From Streptomyces rimosus subsp. rimosus (GTDB lineage Bacteria; Actinomycetota; Actinomycetes; Streptomycetales; Streptomycetaceae), in assembly GCF_000720725.1 (NCBI RefSeq), contig NZ_JOCQ01000010.1, positions 177,914 through 241,913 on the forward strand: DNA of 64,000 nucleotides. The letters are read 5' to 3'. How positions within the stretch are numbered: position 1 is the stretch's first letter; the number at the start of each line of letters is the position of its first letter. A program made the translations under genes and the position numbers. The notes under the pieces were generated by a model. The model saw only the letters and a program-made list of their open reading frames with translations, did not search any database and was not told the origin of the DNA. Below, piece after piece: positions 33,129 to 41,028 of this stretch.

Positions 33129-33545
33129 ATGTCGACGCCGGAAGCGGTTCCCTACTGCCCTCGCTCCGTTCCCTTGGCCCGCCGCTTCACGGCTCGGGTG
33201 GCGGTGGGCGGCGCCCATGTACTGGCCACGCTGCCACCCGGCCGTATCCGCGTCGTCCTGGGCTGGTTGCGGCGCGGGGCGAGGCCCGCCACGCTCGCCG
33301 ATGCGGCACGCGCCCGGCAAACCGTGCTCGCCGTGAGCCTGGCCGCCGGAGGGAGCAAGGGATGCCTGCCCCGGTCCCTGGCCACGGTGCTGCTGTGCCG
33401 CTTCCACGGGCAGTGGCCCACCTGGTGTGTGGGCGTACGCGCCCGCCCGCCGTTCGCCGCGCACGCCTGGGTGGAAGCGGAGGGGGAACTCGTCGGCGAG
33501 AACGTACCGGCCTCCTACTTCCAGCGCTTCTTCGCCGTGGAGTGA
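33129..33545 (+). CDS. Lasso B2 transglutaminase-like leader peptidase
   Basis: A 138-residue cysteine protease. The catalytic Cys is in GSKGCLPRSLATVLLCRF. The His is in PFAAHAWVEAEGELVGEN. The acidic residue 12 positions after it is Glu where McjB has Asp, as in many actinobacterial relatives. It removes the leader at the T-G junction. ATG 33129 has GAGGAAAAGG just upstream; a GTG at 33081 that overlaps the B1 stop (GTGA) would add 16 residues and also permits coupling. Its neighbours are B1 before and the exporter after, in the usual lasso order. Confidence 0.9.
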   Translation: MSTPEAVPYCPRSVPLARRFTARVAVGGAHVLATLPPGRIRVVLGWLRRGARPATLADAARARQTVLAVSLAAGGSKGCLPRSLATVLLCRFHGQWPTWCVGVRARPPFAAHAWVEAEGELVGENVPASYFQRFFAVE

Positions 33546-33549
33546 GACC

Positions 33550-35460
33550 GTGACCTCAGCACCCCCTGCCGAATCCCGCCGTACCAACGGCCGGGCACGC
33601 CCGGCGGAACAGCCGGACGGCGCCGCCCCCGGCCCCCGGTGCCACGGCCTCCGGGTTCTCGCCGGCCACCTCCGGCCGCAACGCGGACGCATGCTCGCCG
33701 GGCTCGCGCTCGGCCTGCTGGGCAGTCTCCTGGGGCTGGCCCAGCCGATGGCGGCCAAGCAGGTGATGGACACCCTCGGCCAAGGGCACCCGGCCGCCGG
33801 CCCCGTGATCATCCTCAGCACGTCGGTGGTGGCCGGCGGACTCCTCGCGGGCCTCGGCCACTACGTGCTCGACTGCTCCGCGGAGTCGGTCGTCTGCACC
33901 GTCCGGCGCCGGCTGACCCACCTCCTTCCGCGCCTGCGGGTACCGGTGATCGAGCACACCGAGCCGGGTGATCTGATCGCCCGTGTCACTTCCGACACCG
34001 CGCTGCTGCGCCGCACGGCCCCGCAGGCCGTGTCGGCCGCGGTCACCGGCACTCTGATCACGGCGGCGACCGTCGTGATGATGGCGCTGCTGGACGCCGT
34101 ACTGCTCGGCGTCACCCTCGCCGTGATCGCGTTCGTCGGCCTCGTCGTCATCGTGGTGAGCCCGCGCATCGGCCGGGCCACCCGGCACACGCAGGAAGCC
34201 GTCGGCCGCATGGGGGCCGGGCTCGAACGGACCCTGGGCGCCCTGCGCACCGTCAAGGCGGCGGGCGCCGAGCAGAGGGAGACCGCGGCGCTGCACCGGG
34301 CGGCCGAACACGCCCGTCGTACGGGTATCCACGCCGCCGCGTGGGAGGCGGTGTCCGCAACCCTGTCGGCCGTCGTCCTCCAGGCCTGTTTCCTGGTCGT
34401 ACTCGGAGTGGGCGGCGCGCGCGTGACCTCCGGCGCCATCGGCGTCTCCACCCTCGTCGCCTTCCTGCTCTATCTCTTCGCACTGACCCCCAGGATCGGT
34501 CAACTGGTGGAAGGCTTGGGCCAGTTGCAGATCGGGGCGGCCGCCGCCGTACGCATCCGGGAAGCAGAGGCGCTGGAGACCGAGGAAGCGGGGGCCGAGG
34601 AAGCGGGGACCGAGGAAGCGGACACCGTGCAACCGGAGGGCGCGGGGCAACCGGGTCGACGCAGCGACGGCATTGGGCCCCGGGTCCCTTCCCCGGGCTC
34701 TCGCGAACAGCACCAGCGCCCCGCCACGGTGGCCTTCCAACGCGTGCAGTTCACCTACCGGCCGGGGCTCCCACCAGCCCACCGCCACATCTCCTTCACC
34801 ATCCCCGCCGGCGGCATCACTGCGATCGTCGGGCCGTCCGGCGCGGGCAAGACCACGGTCTTCGCCCTCATCGAGCGCTTCTACGAGCCGGACGCCGGGC
34901 GCGTTCTGCTGGACGGCAGGGATGTGCGCCGATGGCCGCTCGCCGAACTCCGCGCGGCCATCGGCTACGTCGAACAGGACGCGCCCGTCCTCGCCGGAAG
35001 CCTGCGCGACAACCTGACCCTGGGCACGGCCGACGCCACCGACGAACAGATCGCCCGGGTTCTGCGCCTGACCCGGCTGGACACCGTGACCGCCCGCCTG
35101 CCGCACGGCCTGGACGCCCAGGTCGGCCACCGCGGCAGCCGGCTCTCCGGCGGCGAGCGACAGCGGTTGGCGGTCGCCCGGGCCCTGCTCCGACGCCCTC
35201 GGCTGCTCCTGCTCGACGAGGCCACCTCCCAGCTCGACGCGGCCAACGAGGCAGCCTTGCGCGAGACCATCGGGGACACCGCGCGCCACACCACCGTCCT
35301 GGTCGTCGCGCACCGCCTGTCCACCGTGACCACCGCCGACCGCATCCTGGTCATGGAAGCCGGCCGGGTACGGGCTCTGGGCACCCACGCCGAACTGATG
35401 GCGCGCGACTCCCTGTACGCCGGACTGGCAGGCACACAGCTGATCGGCCCCGGCTCCTGA
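33550..35460 (+). CDS. Lasso ABC transporter (D protein)
   Basis: A 636-residue half-transporter with a membrane domain (about 35-330, six helices, MLAGLALGLLGSLLGLAQPMAAKQVMDTLG and beyond) and an ATPase domain (about 385-630): Walker A IVGPSGAGKTTVFAL, signature LSGGERQRLAVARAL, Walker B LLLLDEATSQLDAA and AHRLSTVTTADRIL. It exports the mature lasso peptide and gives immunity. An acidic, low-complexity linker (AEALETEEAGAEEAGTEEAD) sits between the domains, longer than usual. GTG 33550 follows a GGAG seven bases upstream, only 4 bp after the B2 stop. Confidence 0.92.
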   Translation: MTSAPPAESRRTNGRARPAEQPDGAAPGPRCHGLRVLAGHLRPQRGRMLAGLALGLLGSLLGLAQPMAAKQVMDTLGQGHPAAGPVIILSTSVVAGGLLAGLGHYVLDCSAESVVCTVRRRLTHLLPRLRVPVIEHTEPGDLIARVTSDTALLRRTAPQAVSAAVTGTLITAATVVMMALLDAVLLGVTLAVIAFVGLVVIVVSPRIGRATRHTQEAVGRMGAGLERTLGALRTVKAAGAEQRETAALHRAAEHARRTGIHAAAWEAVSATLSAVVLQACFLVVLGVGGARVTSGAIGVSTLVAFLLYLFALTPRIGQLVEGLGQLQIGAAAAVRIREAEALETEEAGAEEAGTEEADTVQPEGAGQPGRRSDGIGPRVPSPGSREQHQRPATVAFQRVQFTYRPGLPPAHRHISFTIPAGGITAIVGPSGAGKTTVFALIERFYEPDAGRVLLDGRDVRRWPLAELRAAIGYVEQDAPVLAGSLRDNLTLGTADATDEQIARVLRLTRLDTVTARLPHGLDAQVGHRGSRLSGGERQRLAVARALLRRPRLLLLDEATSQLDAANEAALRETIGDTARHTTVLVVAHRLSTVTTADRILVMEAGRVRALGTHAELMARDSLYAGLAGTQLIGPGS

Positions 35461-35609
35461 CGACGTCACGGCCCTCCGCCGTCGCTCGCACCGCCAAGCC
35501 GCCCGTCCTTCGGATGCCGTACACCACACCGCGCGGCGATGTAAGGTACGGATGCTAGATCTGACCATTACGCGGTCGTTGCTGTGGCCGCTGCTGCGGG
35601 GAGGGTTCG

Positions 35610-36239
35610 ATGGTTGCGGACATCGTCAGGATCTGGGTGGCGGGCTGGGCCGTGTCGCGGCGGACGGCGCCGCCGGTCGAGACGCCCTGGGGGGCCTACG
35701 TCGAGGTGGCCGACAATCCCGCCGAGGTCGGGCGCCATGTCCTGCCGGAGGCCGATGAGCCGTTGGTCCGTAGCGCTGCTGCCTCGGTGACCGTGCCGCG
35801 GACCTGGATGAAGGTGCCCGCGGAGCCGGCGGAGATCGAGCCCTGGCTGTCGCCGGGATGGGTCCGGGAGGAGAGCGGGCACCTGATGGCCGTCGACCTC
35901 ATGGCCATGGAGCCGGCCGTGCCCACGGGGTACACCGCGGCCGTGGAGACCAGCGGCGCCGTGGTGCGCGTACGAGTGCTGGATGCGGCGGGCGAGCAGG
36001 CGGCCCAGGGGCAGATGGCGCTCCTCGGGCAGGCCACGGTCATGGACCGGGTGATAACGGAGGAGGCTCACCGGCGGCGCGGGCTGGGCGCCTTCGTCAT
36101 GCGTACGCTCGCCGACCGCGCGCTGGACCAGGGCGCGGTCCTTGGCGTCCTCGGCGCGACCGACGACGGGCGCGCACTGTACGAGACGCTGGGCTGGAAG
36201 AAGCACTCAACGCTGGCGGAGTGCGTCTATCAGCCCTGA
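35610..36239 (+). CDS. GNAT-family acetyltransferase
   Basis: A 209-residue protein whose C-terminal 110 residues are a GNAT domain: LGQATVMDRVITEEAHRRRGLGAFVMRTLADRALDQGAVLG near 145-185, with the acetyl-CoA loop RRRGLG. The N-terminal 95 residues are a second, weak GNAT-like half. It starts 150 bp after the lasso exporter and has GGGGAGGG before its ATG. Lysine-acetylating GNATs are tailoring enzymes or resistance enzymes in some lasso clusters (albusnodin, triculamin). Here the core has three lysines. The gap with its own promoter-like region argues for an independent gene. Confidence 0.75.
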   Translation: MVADIVRIWVAGWAVSRRTAPPVETPWGAYVEVADNPAEVGRHVLPEADEPLVRSAAASVTVPRTWMKVPAEPAEIEPWLSPGWVREESGHLMAVDLMAMEPAVPTGYTAAVETSGAVVRVRVLDAAGEQAAQGQMALLGQATVMDRVITEEAHRRRGLGAFVMRTLADRALDQGAVLGVLGATDDGRALYETLGWKKHSTLAECVYQP

Positions 36240-36402
36240 GGCCAGCAGCGTCGGCCGCACGGGGAGGCGGCGCACGGGCCATGGCCCGGCGGACACGGCG
36301 CCTGCCGGCGCGACTTGGGCCTCGCTTTCCACGTGCGGCGGGCGGGGGCGAAGGGATCGCCCCACACGTACCGCCCCCTGCTGCGTCTTTCATAATGCCT
36401 GC

Positions 36403-37239
36403 ATGACGAGGGACGATGGCTGGGTGCGCTACTGGCGGGACGGGGAACGCCCCGTGGAGGCCATGCACGCGCACTTCTTCGATCACGTCTATCCGCCGCA
36501 CAGCCACGACACCTATTCCTTCGGCATCACCGACGCCGGCGCGCAGCGCTTCCGCTGCCGGGGCGCGAACCACACCAGCGGCGCCGGGATGGTGATGGCC
36601 TTCAACCCGGACGAGGTGCACGACGGCCGGGCCGCGGCCGAGCTGGGGTACCGGTACCGCATCGTGCACATCGGCCCGTCCGTGGTCCGCGACATGATCA
36701 GCGACGCCACGGACGGGCGGACCGGTGCCCTGCCGCTGTTCCCGGACCTCGTGTTGAGCGATCACGCGCTCGCGGGGGCCCTCGCCCGGCTGCACGCCGC
36801 GCTGGCCGGCCCGGCGGATCAGCTGGTGCGCGACGAGCGGCTGGCCGCGGCCGTCACCGCCATGGCGCGTCGTGGTGCGTCCGCGGTCGCCTCTCCTGTA
36901 CGCGTCCGGAACCCGGCCGATCGCGCGCGCCGCCAGGCCGCCCGGCGGGCCCGGGCGCTCCTGGACGACGCCTACCTGGAACCGTTGACCGCCGAGCACC
37001 TCGCGGAGGCCGCCGGGTGCAGCCGGTTCGCCCTCTACCGTGCTTTCCGCGCGGAGTACGGACTGGCGCCCAGCGACTACCAGCGGCAGCTGCGCCTGCG
37101 CCACGCGCGCGCCCTGCTGCGGACCGGAGCCACGCCCGCCGACGCCGCGTCGGTCAGCGGCTTCGCCGATCAGGCGCACTTCGGCCGGTGGTTCCAGCGC
37201 GTGTACGGCATCACGCCGGGCGCCTTCCGGCGCGCCTGA
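36403..37239 (+). CDS. AraC-family transcriptional regulator with cupin-like sensor
   Basis: A 278-residue AraC protein. Residues about 15-130 are the AraC_binding cupin (HAHFFDHVYPPHSHDTYSFGITDAG, then RGANHTSGAGMVMAFNPDEVHDG). Residues about 180-275 are the double HTH (LTAEHLAEAAGCSRFALYRAFRAEYGLAPSDYQRQLRL and ADAASVSGFADQAHFGRWFQRVYGITPGAFR). The ATG at 36403 gives the family N-terminus. It lies downstream of the GNAT on the same strand and 37 bp from the convergent LysR gene. The target is unknown. Confidence 0.88.
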   Translation: MTRDDGWVRYWRDGERPVEAMHAHFFDHVYPPHSHDTYSFGITDAGAQRFRCRGANHTSGAGMVMAFNPDEVHDGRAAAELGYRYRIVHIGPSVVRDMISDATDGRTGALPLFPDLVLSDHALAGALARLHAALAGPADQLVRDERLAAAVTAMARRGASAVASPVRVRNPADRARRQAARRARALLDDAYLEPLTAEHLAEAAGCSRFALYRAFRAEYGLAPSDYQRQLRLRHARALLRTGATPADAASVSGFADQAHFGRWFQRVYGITPGAFRRA

Positions 37240-37275
37240 GCAGGGCGTGGAGCGCGACGGCCGGGCCGGCGACGG

Positions 37276-38187
37276 TCAGGGCCGCGCCGGCCGGCCACCG
37301 GGTACGGGGCCGGGAGCCGCCCCGGCCGACCGGAGTTCGCGGATCAACGCCCGTACCGCCGCCGATTCGGCGGCCTCGGGCGTGGTCACGTATCCGACCT
37401 CCCGCCGGGGCGGGCACGGCGCCAGAGAGGTGACGGAGACGTCGGCGGGCGCGCCCGCCAGGGTCAGCATGGGCATGATCGACATGCCCATGCCGCGGGC
37501 AATCATCGACAGCACCACGGTGTCGTCCTCGGCCCGGATCGTGGCCGGCGGGATCCAGTCCTGGCCGGCCCACCACTCGCGGGTGTACGAACCGCAGTTC
37601 TCGTCCCAGTCGATCAGCGGCAGTGTCCGCGGATCGGCGTGCGCGCGGTCCGCCGGGTGCGCCAGCGCGTACGGCTCCTCGAAGAGCCGGGCACCGACCA
37701 GGCCGGGCGGCGGGCCCGCGGCGTCCAGGGTGGCGATGCCCAGGTCGGCCCGCCCGTCGGCGACTTCCCCCGCGGTGCCCCGGCCGATCTCCCGCACGAT
37801 CCGCAGCTCGGGCGACAGGCCCGGGTGCCGGGCGGTCAGCCGCTCCAGTACGGCGGGCAGCAGGTGGGCCGCGGCGCTGCGGAACGCCGCGATGCGCAGC
37901 GGGCCGGTGACCGCCCCGTCGCCCGCGCCGCGCACCTCCGGCCCCATTGACTCCAGCAGCCGTACGATCCGCCGCGCATAGGCGACCGCCCGGGTGCCCG
38001 CGGCGGTCGGGCGGGCACCGTGCCGGCCGCGGTCGAAGAGCACGGCTCCCAGCTTGCGTTCACAGGTGCGTACGGCATGGGAGACGGCGGACTGGGTCAT
38101 GCCCAGGCTCGCGGCCGCCGCGGTGAACCCGCGCTCCCGCTCGACGGCGATCAGGATGCGCAGTTCGTGCGGCGCGAGGTCGCTCAT
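37276..38187 (-). CDS. LysR-family transcriptional regulator
   Basis: A 303-residue LysR protein. The N-terminal HTH is LRILIAVERERGFTAAAASLGMTQSAVSHAVRTCERKLG. It is followed by GRHGARPTAAG and a periplasmic-binding-like effector domain with TGPLRIAAFRSAAAHLLPAVLERL and DDTVVLSMIARGMGMSIMPML. ATG 38187 was chosen because residue 10 of the longer frame begins the family consensus. It is divergent from the MDR oxidoreductase at 38388, its likely target. A clean palindrome at 38200-38222 upstream of the LysR gene fits a LysR recognition site. Confidence 0.9.
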   Translation of the reverse strand: MSDLAPHELRILIAVERERGFTAAAASLGMTQSAVSHAVRTCERKLGAVLFDRGRHGARPTAAGTRAVAYARRIVRLLESMGPEVRGAGDGAVTGPLRIAAFRSAAAHLLPAVLERLTARHPGLSPELRIVREIGRGTAGEVADGRADLGIATLDAAGPPPGLVGARLFEEPYALAHPADRAHADPRTLPLIDWDENCGSYTREWWAGQDWIPPATIRAEDDTVVLSMIARGMGMSIMPMLTLAGAPADVSVTSLAPCPPRREVGYVTTPEAAESAAVRALIRELRSAGAAPGPVPGGRPARP

Positions 38188-38199
38188 GCGGCGCAAGTA

Positions 38200-38222
38200 T
38201 TCCATGAGCAGCATTCATGGAA
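38200..38222. promoter_or_regulatory. LysR operator palindrome
   Basis: TTCCATGA-GCAGCAT-TCATGGAA: eight-base perfect arms with a seven-base spacer. It lies 13 bp upstream of the LysR start codon and between it and the divergent MDR gene. It contains the T-N11-A type core of LysR boxes. Confidence 0.75.
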
Positions 38223-38387
38223 AGCCCGCTTCCATCGACGGGACCCTCTGCCGACGGCGGCAACGGCTCCCTACGGTGGGCGGAGCGCGGCCACCGATCA
38301 TCTGCGTAGAGCCGCACCCCACACCCCATTCCTTGATTCTCCGTTCCCCGTCCCCTTTCCCCTTTCACACAGGCCCCAGGAGCCCTC

Positions 38388-39395
38388 ATGACCGGCGCTG
38401 CCGCCCGCTTCGTCCACCAGATCTCGCGCCCCGCCGGCTTCCCGACCGCCGGGAACTTCGCCTTCGTCGAGACGACCCTCCCCGCCCCCGCCCCTGGACA
38501 GGCCCTGGTGGAGAACGTCCATCTCTCCGTCGACCCGTATATGCGGGAGCTGATGGACGGCGGCTGGGACCTGCACACTCCGCTGGAGGGCCGCTCCGTC
38601 GGGCGCGTCACCGCGTCCCGGGCGCCGGGCCTGAGGGAGGGCGACCTCGTCTTCCACCGCAAGGGATGGCGCACCCACGCCCTGGTGACGCCGGACGAAG
38701 TGCGCGTCCTGCCCGCCCACCCGGGCGTGCCGGCCCGCTCCTACCTGGGCGTTCTCGGCGGTACGGGCCTGACGGCCTACGTCGCGCTCACCCGCACGGC
38801 GCGCCTGAAGCCCGGCGAGAGCATTTTCGTCTCCGCTGCGGCCGGCGGCGTGGGCAGCGCGGCGGGCCAGTTCGCCCGGCTGCTGGGTGCGGGCCGTGTC
38901 GTCGGCAGCGCGGGCTCGCCGGCCAAGGTCCGGCGGCTGACCGAGGAGTGGGGTTTCGACGCGGCCTTCGACTACCACGACGGCCCGGTCGGCGAGCTGC
39001 TGGCCAAGGCGGCGCCGGACGGCATCGACGTCTATCTCGACCATGTCGGCGGCGATCATCTGGAGGGCGCCATCCAGGGGCTGCGCGAGTTCGGCCGTAT
39101 CGCCTGGATCGGCGCGATCGCGCAGTACCACAGCGCCCAGCCGCCCGCCGCGCCCCGCAACCTCTTCGACATCGTCGAGAAGAGCCTGCGCCTGGAGGGC
39201 GTCCTCGTACGCAACCACCGCGACGCCCAGCGCGAACTGGAGGACTTTCTCGTCCCCCACCTCCAAGCGGGCCGCGTCGTGGACGCGCAGACGGTGGTCG
39301 ACGGCTTCGACGGCGTCGTGGACGCCTTCCTCGGCATGCTGGGCGGTGCGAACACCGGGAAGATGGTGGTGCGGGTAGGGACTGAACAGCCGTAG
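38388..39395 (+). CDS. Zinc-independent MDR oxidoreductase (CurA/LTB4-dehydrogenase-like)
   Basis: A 335-residue medium-chain reductase that lacks the catalytic zinc ligands. It begins AARFVHQISRPAGFPTAGNF, then PAPAPGQALVENVHLSVDPYMRELMDGG, typical of CurA-like enzymes. The NADPH-binding motif is VSAAAGGVGSAAGQFARLLGAGRVVG near 150-175. It reduces alpha,beta-unsaturated ketones or quinones. A CAGGAG lies before ATG 38388. Divergent from LysR, so it is likely induced by an electrophile through that regulator. A polypyrimidine run just upstream has no assigned role. Confidence 0.88.
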   Translation: MTGAAARFVHQISRPAGFPTAGNFAFVETTLPAPAPGQALVENVHLSVDPYMRELMDGGWDLHTPLEGRSVGRVTASRAPGLREGDLVFHRKGWRTHALVTPDEVRVLPAHPGVPARSYLGVLGGTGLTAYVALTRTARLKPGESIFVSAAAGGVGSAAGQFARLLGAGRVVGSAGSPAKVRRLTEEWGFDAAFDYHDGPVGELLAKAAPDGIDVYLDHVGGDHLEGAIQGLREFGRIAWIGAIAQYHSAQPPAAPRNLFDIVEKSLRLEGVLVRNHRDAQRELEDFLVPHLQAGRVVDAQTVVDGFDGVVDAFLGMLGGANTGKMVVRVGTEQP

Positions 39396-39501
39396 GGAAG
39401 CCGGAGCCTTACGCGCGGGGGCCATGAGAAGAGTCAGCTGTGAGGGGGCCGGAACCCGCTCCCCCCAGGCGTTGTCACACCCCGGCCTTAGCATCCATAG
39501 C

Positions 39502-40251
39502 GTGAACGTTGATCTGTGCTTGCCCCGTGATGTCCTGCTTCCCCCTGGCCGGACGGTCACCGCCGAAGACGACGGTGACATAACGGCCCTATGGCTGAGC
39601 GACGACGCCGTACCCGGGGCTGCCGAGCTGTGGACGCGTCTGCGCGAGGCGCACGCCGCATCCGGGCTGTGGCCGCTGCTGCTCGAACCGCTCCGTCCGG
39701 ACGACGCGGGAGAGTTCCGGCCCTGGGCCACGGGCGAGCTGTATCCGGAAGACATGTCCTCGCCGCAGGCGCATGACCCGGCCGCACTCCTCGCGGCCTG
39801 GTGGGACAAGTACGCGGACGAGGAGTGGCCCGGTCTCGCGCCGGGCCGAGAGCCCGTGCGGCGTCCCGACGAGGTGGCGGCCGAGTTCGCCGAGGCGTTC
39901 GCCGCCCGCAAGCCGTACATACGCCTGGGGCTCGTCGCCGCGGACCGGGGCGCCGATGCGCTCACCGCCGCAGGCTGGAGCGGCCCCGCCAATTACGACA
40001 ACGACACCGCCAAGTTCTCGGCGGTCGTACGGGACTGGGAGCGGCGGTTCGGCGCACGGGTGGTGGCGGTCGGATTCGACACGCTCCACCTCAGCGTCGC
40101 CGCGCCGCCGATATCCACGGACGAAGCGCGCCTGGTCGCCGCGGAACACTTCGCGTTCTGCCCGGACCTCGTCCGGCAGGGCTCCCACACCCTGGCCGCT
40201 TACGCCGAAACGCTCGTCGGCGCCGGGCACTGGGAATTCTGGTGGGACTGA
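39502..40251 (+). CDS. DUF4253 domain-containing protein
   Basis: A 249-residue protein whose C-terminal half is the DUF4253 domain: YIRLGLVAADRGADALTAAGW, FSAVVRDWERRFGARVVAVGFDTLHLSVAAPP, then HFAFCPDLVRQGSHTLAAYAETLVGAGHWEFWWD. These are seen in Streptomyces and a few other phyla; function unknown. GTG 39502 was selected because it puts the family N-terminus NVDLCLPRDVLLPPG next to it. There is no ribosome site, so a leaderless start is possible. It ends 55 bp before the convergent secreted-protein gene. Confidence 0.8.
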   Translation: MNVDLCLPRDVLLPPGRTVTAEDDGDITALWLSDDAVPGAAELWTRLREAHAASGLWPLLLEPLRPDDAGEFRPWATGELYPEDMSSPQAHDPAALLAAWWDKYADEEWPGLAPGREPVRRPDEVAAEFAEAFAARKPYIRLGLVAADRGADALTAAGWSGPANYDNDTAKFSAVVRDWERRFGARVVAVGFDTLHLSVAAPPISTDEARLVAAEHFAFCPDLVRQGSHTLAAYAETLVGAGHWEFWWD

Positions 40252-40306
40252 CCGGGCGACCGGCCGTGTCGGACACCGGTGCGTCCGGCACGGCCGGCGT
40301 GCGGCC

Positions 40307-40906
40307 TCACTTCCAGCGGAGATTGAAGTTGTCCCCGGTGACACCGGTCGTCGTGCAGTCGATGCCCCGGTACCGGTCGACGAACGTTCCGTAGAGTTCG
40401 GCGTAGGAGTCGTAGGACTGGTCGTGTGACAGTCCCTCGCGCACCCGGAACCGCAGTTGTACGTGCACGGACTCGCGCGGCTTGAGCGTGCCGGGCCCGG
40501 GGATGCTGCCCGTGGCGACGTCCCCCCGGCGCAGGGTCTTCCACTCGCGCTTCGCGGCGTCCCAGTACTGGAGGTCGGCGTAGGGGCTCAGGCCGTGCTC
40601 GCCGTCGTTGTAGACGTGGCTGTCCACCCTGGCCCGCAGGCTGAAGGACTTCAGTTCCTTCTTCGAGGCATTGGTGAGCGTGGCGGTGAAGGCGTGCCAC
40701 TGGTCCCCGAGGCGGACGGTGTCGGGCGCGCCGAAGGACCGGCCGACGAAGAAGTTGTTGTGGTACTGCCCGTAGGCGGTGTCGACGTCGGAACACGTCG
40801 GCATCTTCGGGGCGGGAGCCGCCTGGGTGACCGGGGCGGCGGCCACCGCCACCGGGATCAGGGCGGCCGTCACGGCCGAGACGGACAGGGTGCGGCGCAG
40901 TTTCAT
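40307..40906 (-). CDS. Secreted protein, paralogue of the LAXTG surface protein
   Basis: A 199-residue protein with a Sec signal peptide (MKLRRTLSVSAVTAALIPVAVAAAP, cleavage near TQAAP). The mature part (about 30-199) is a single beta-rich domain: WHAFTATLTNASKKELKSFSLRARV, LQYWDAAKREWKTLRRGD and VHVQLRFRVREGLSHDQSYDSYAELYG. The neighbouring LAXTG protein has a very similar domain, so the two are paralogues. It lacks an anchor, so this copy is released. ATG 40906 has a GAAGG-like site upstream. Function unknown; adhesion or wall binding is a guess. Confidence 0.75.
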   Translation of the reverse strand: MKLRRTLSVSAVTAALIPVAVAAAPVTQAAPAPKMPTCSDVDTAYGQYHNNFFVGRSFGAPDTVRLGDQWHAFTATLTNASKKELKSFSLRARVDSHVYNDGEHGLSPYADLQYWDAAKREWKTLRRGDVATGSIPGPGTLKPRESVHVQLRFRVREGLSHDQSYDSYAELYGTFVDRYRGIDCTTTGVTGDNFNLRWK

Positions 40907-41028
40907 GGGAACTTCCTTCTCGGGGCTCGGCTCGAATGTCCGCTGGGACATCAGCTGGGATTTCGGCTCTGAGCCCCGGCCGGTCGGGAGGAAATCAGGA
41001 GGAAGAGAGAGAAAAGGGCCGGGGTTGC

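Noticed and set aside
40307..40906. Lipoprotein assignment for the secreted paralogue
   Set aside because: The signal peptide ends in Ala-rich sequence without a lipobox Cys.
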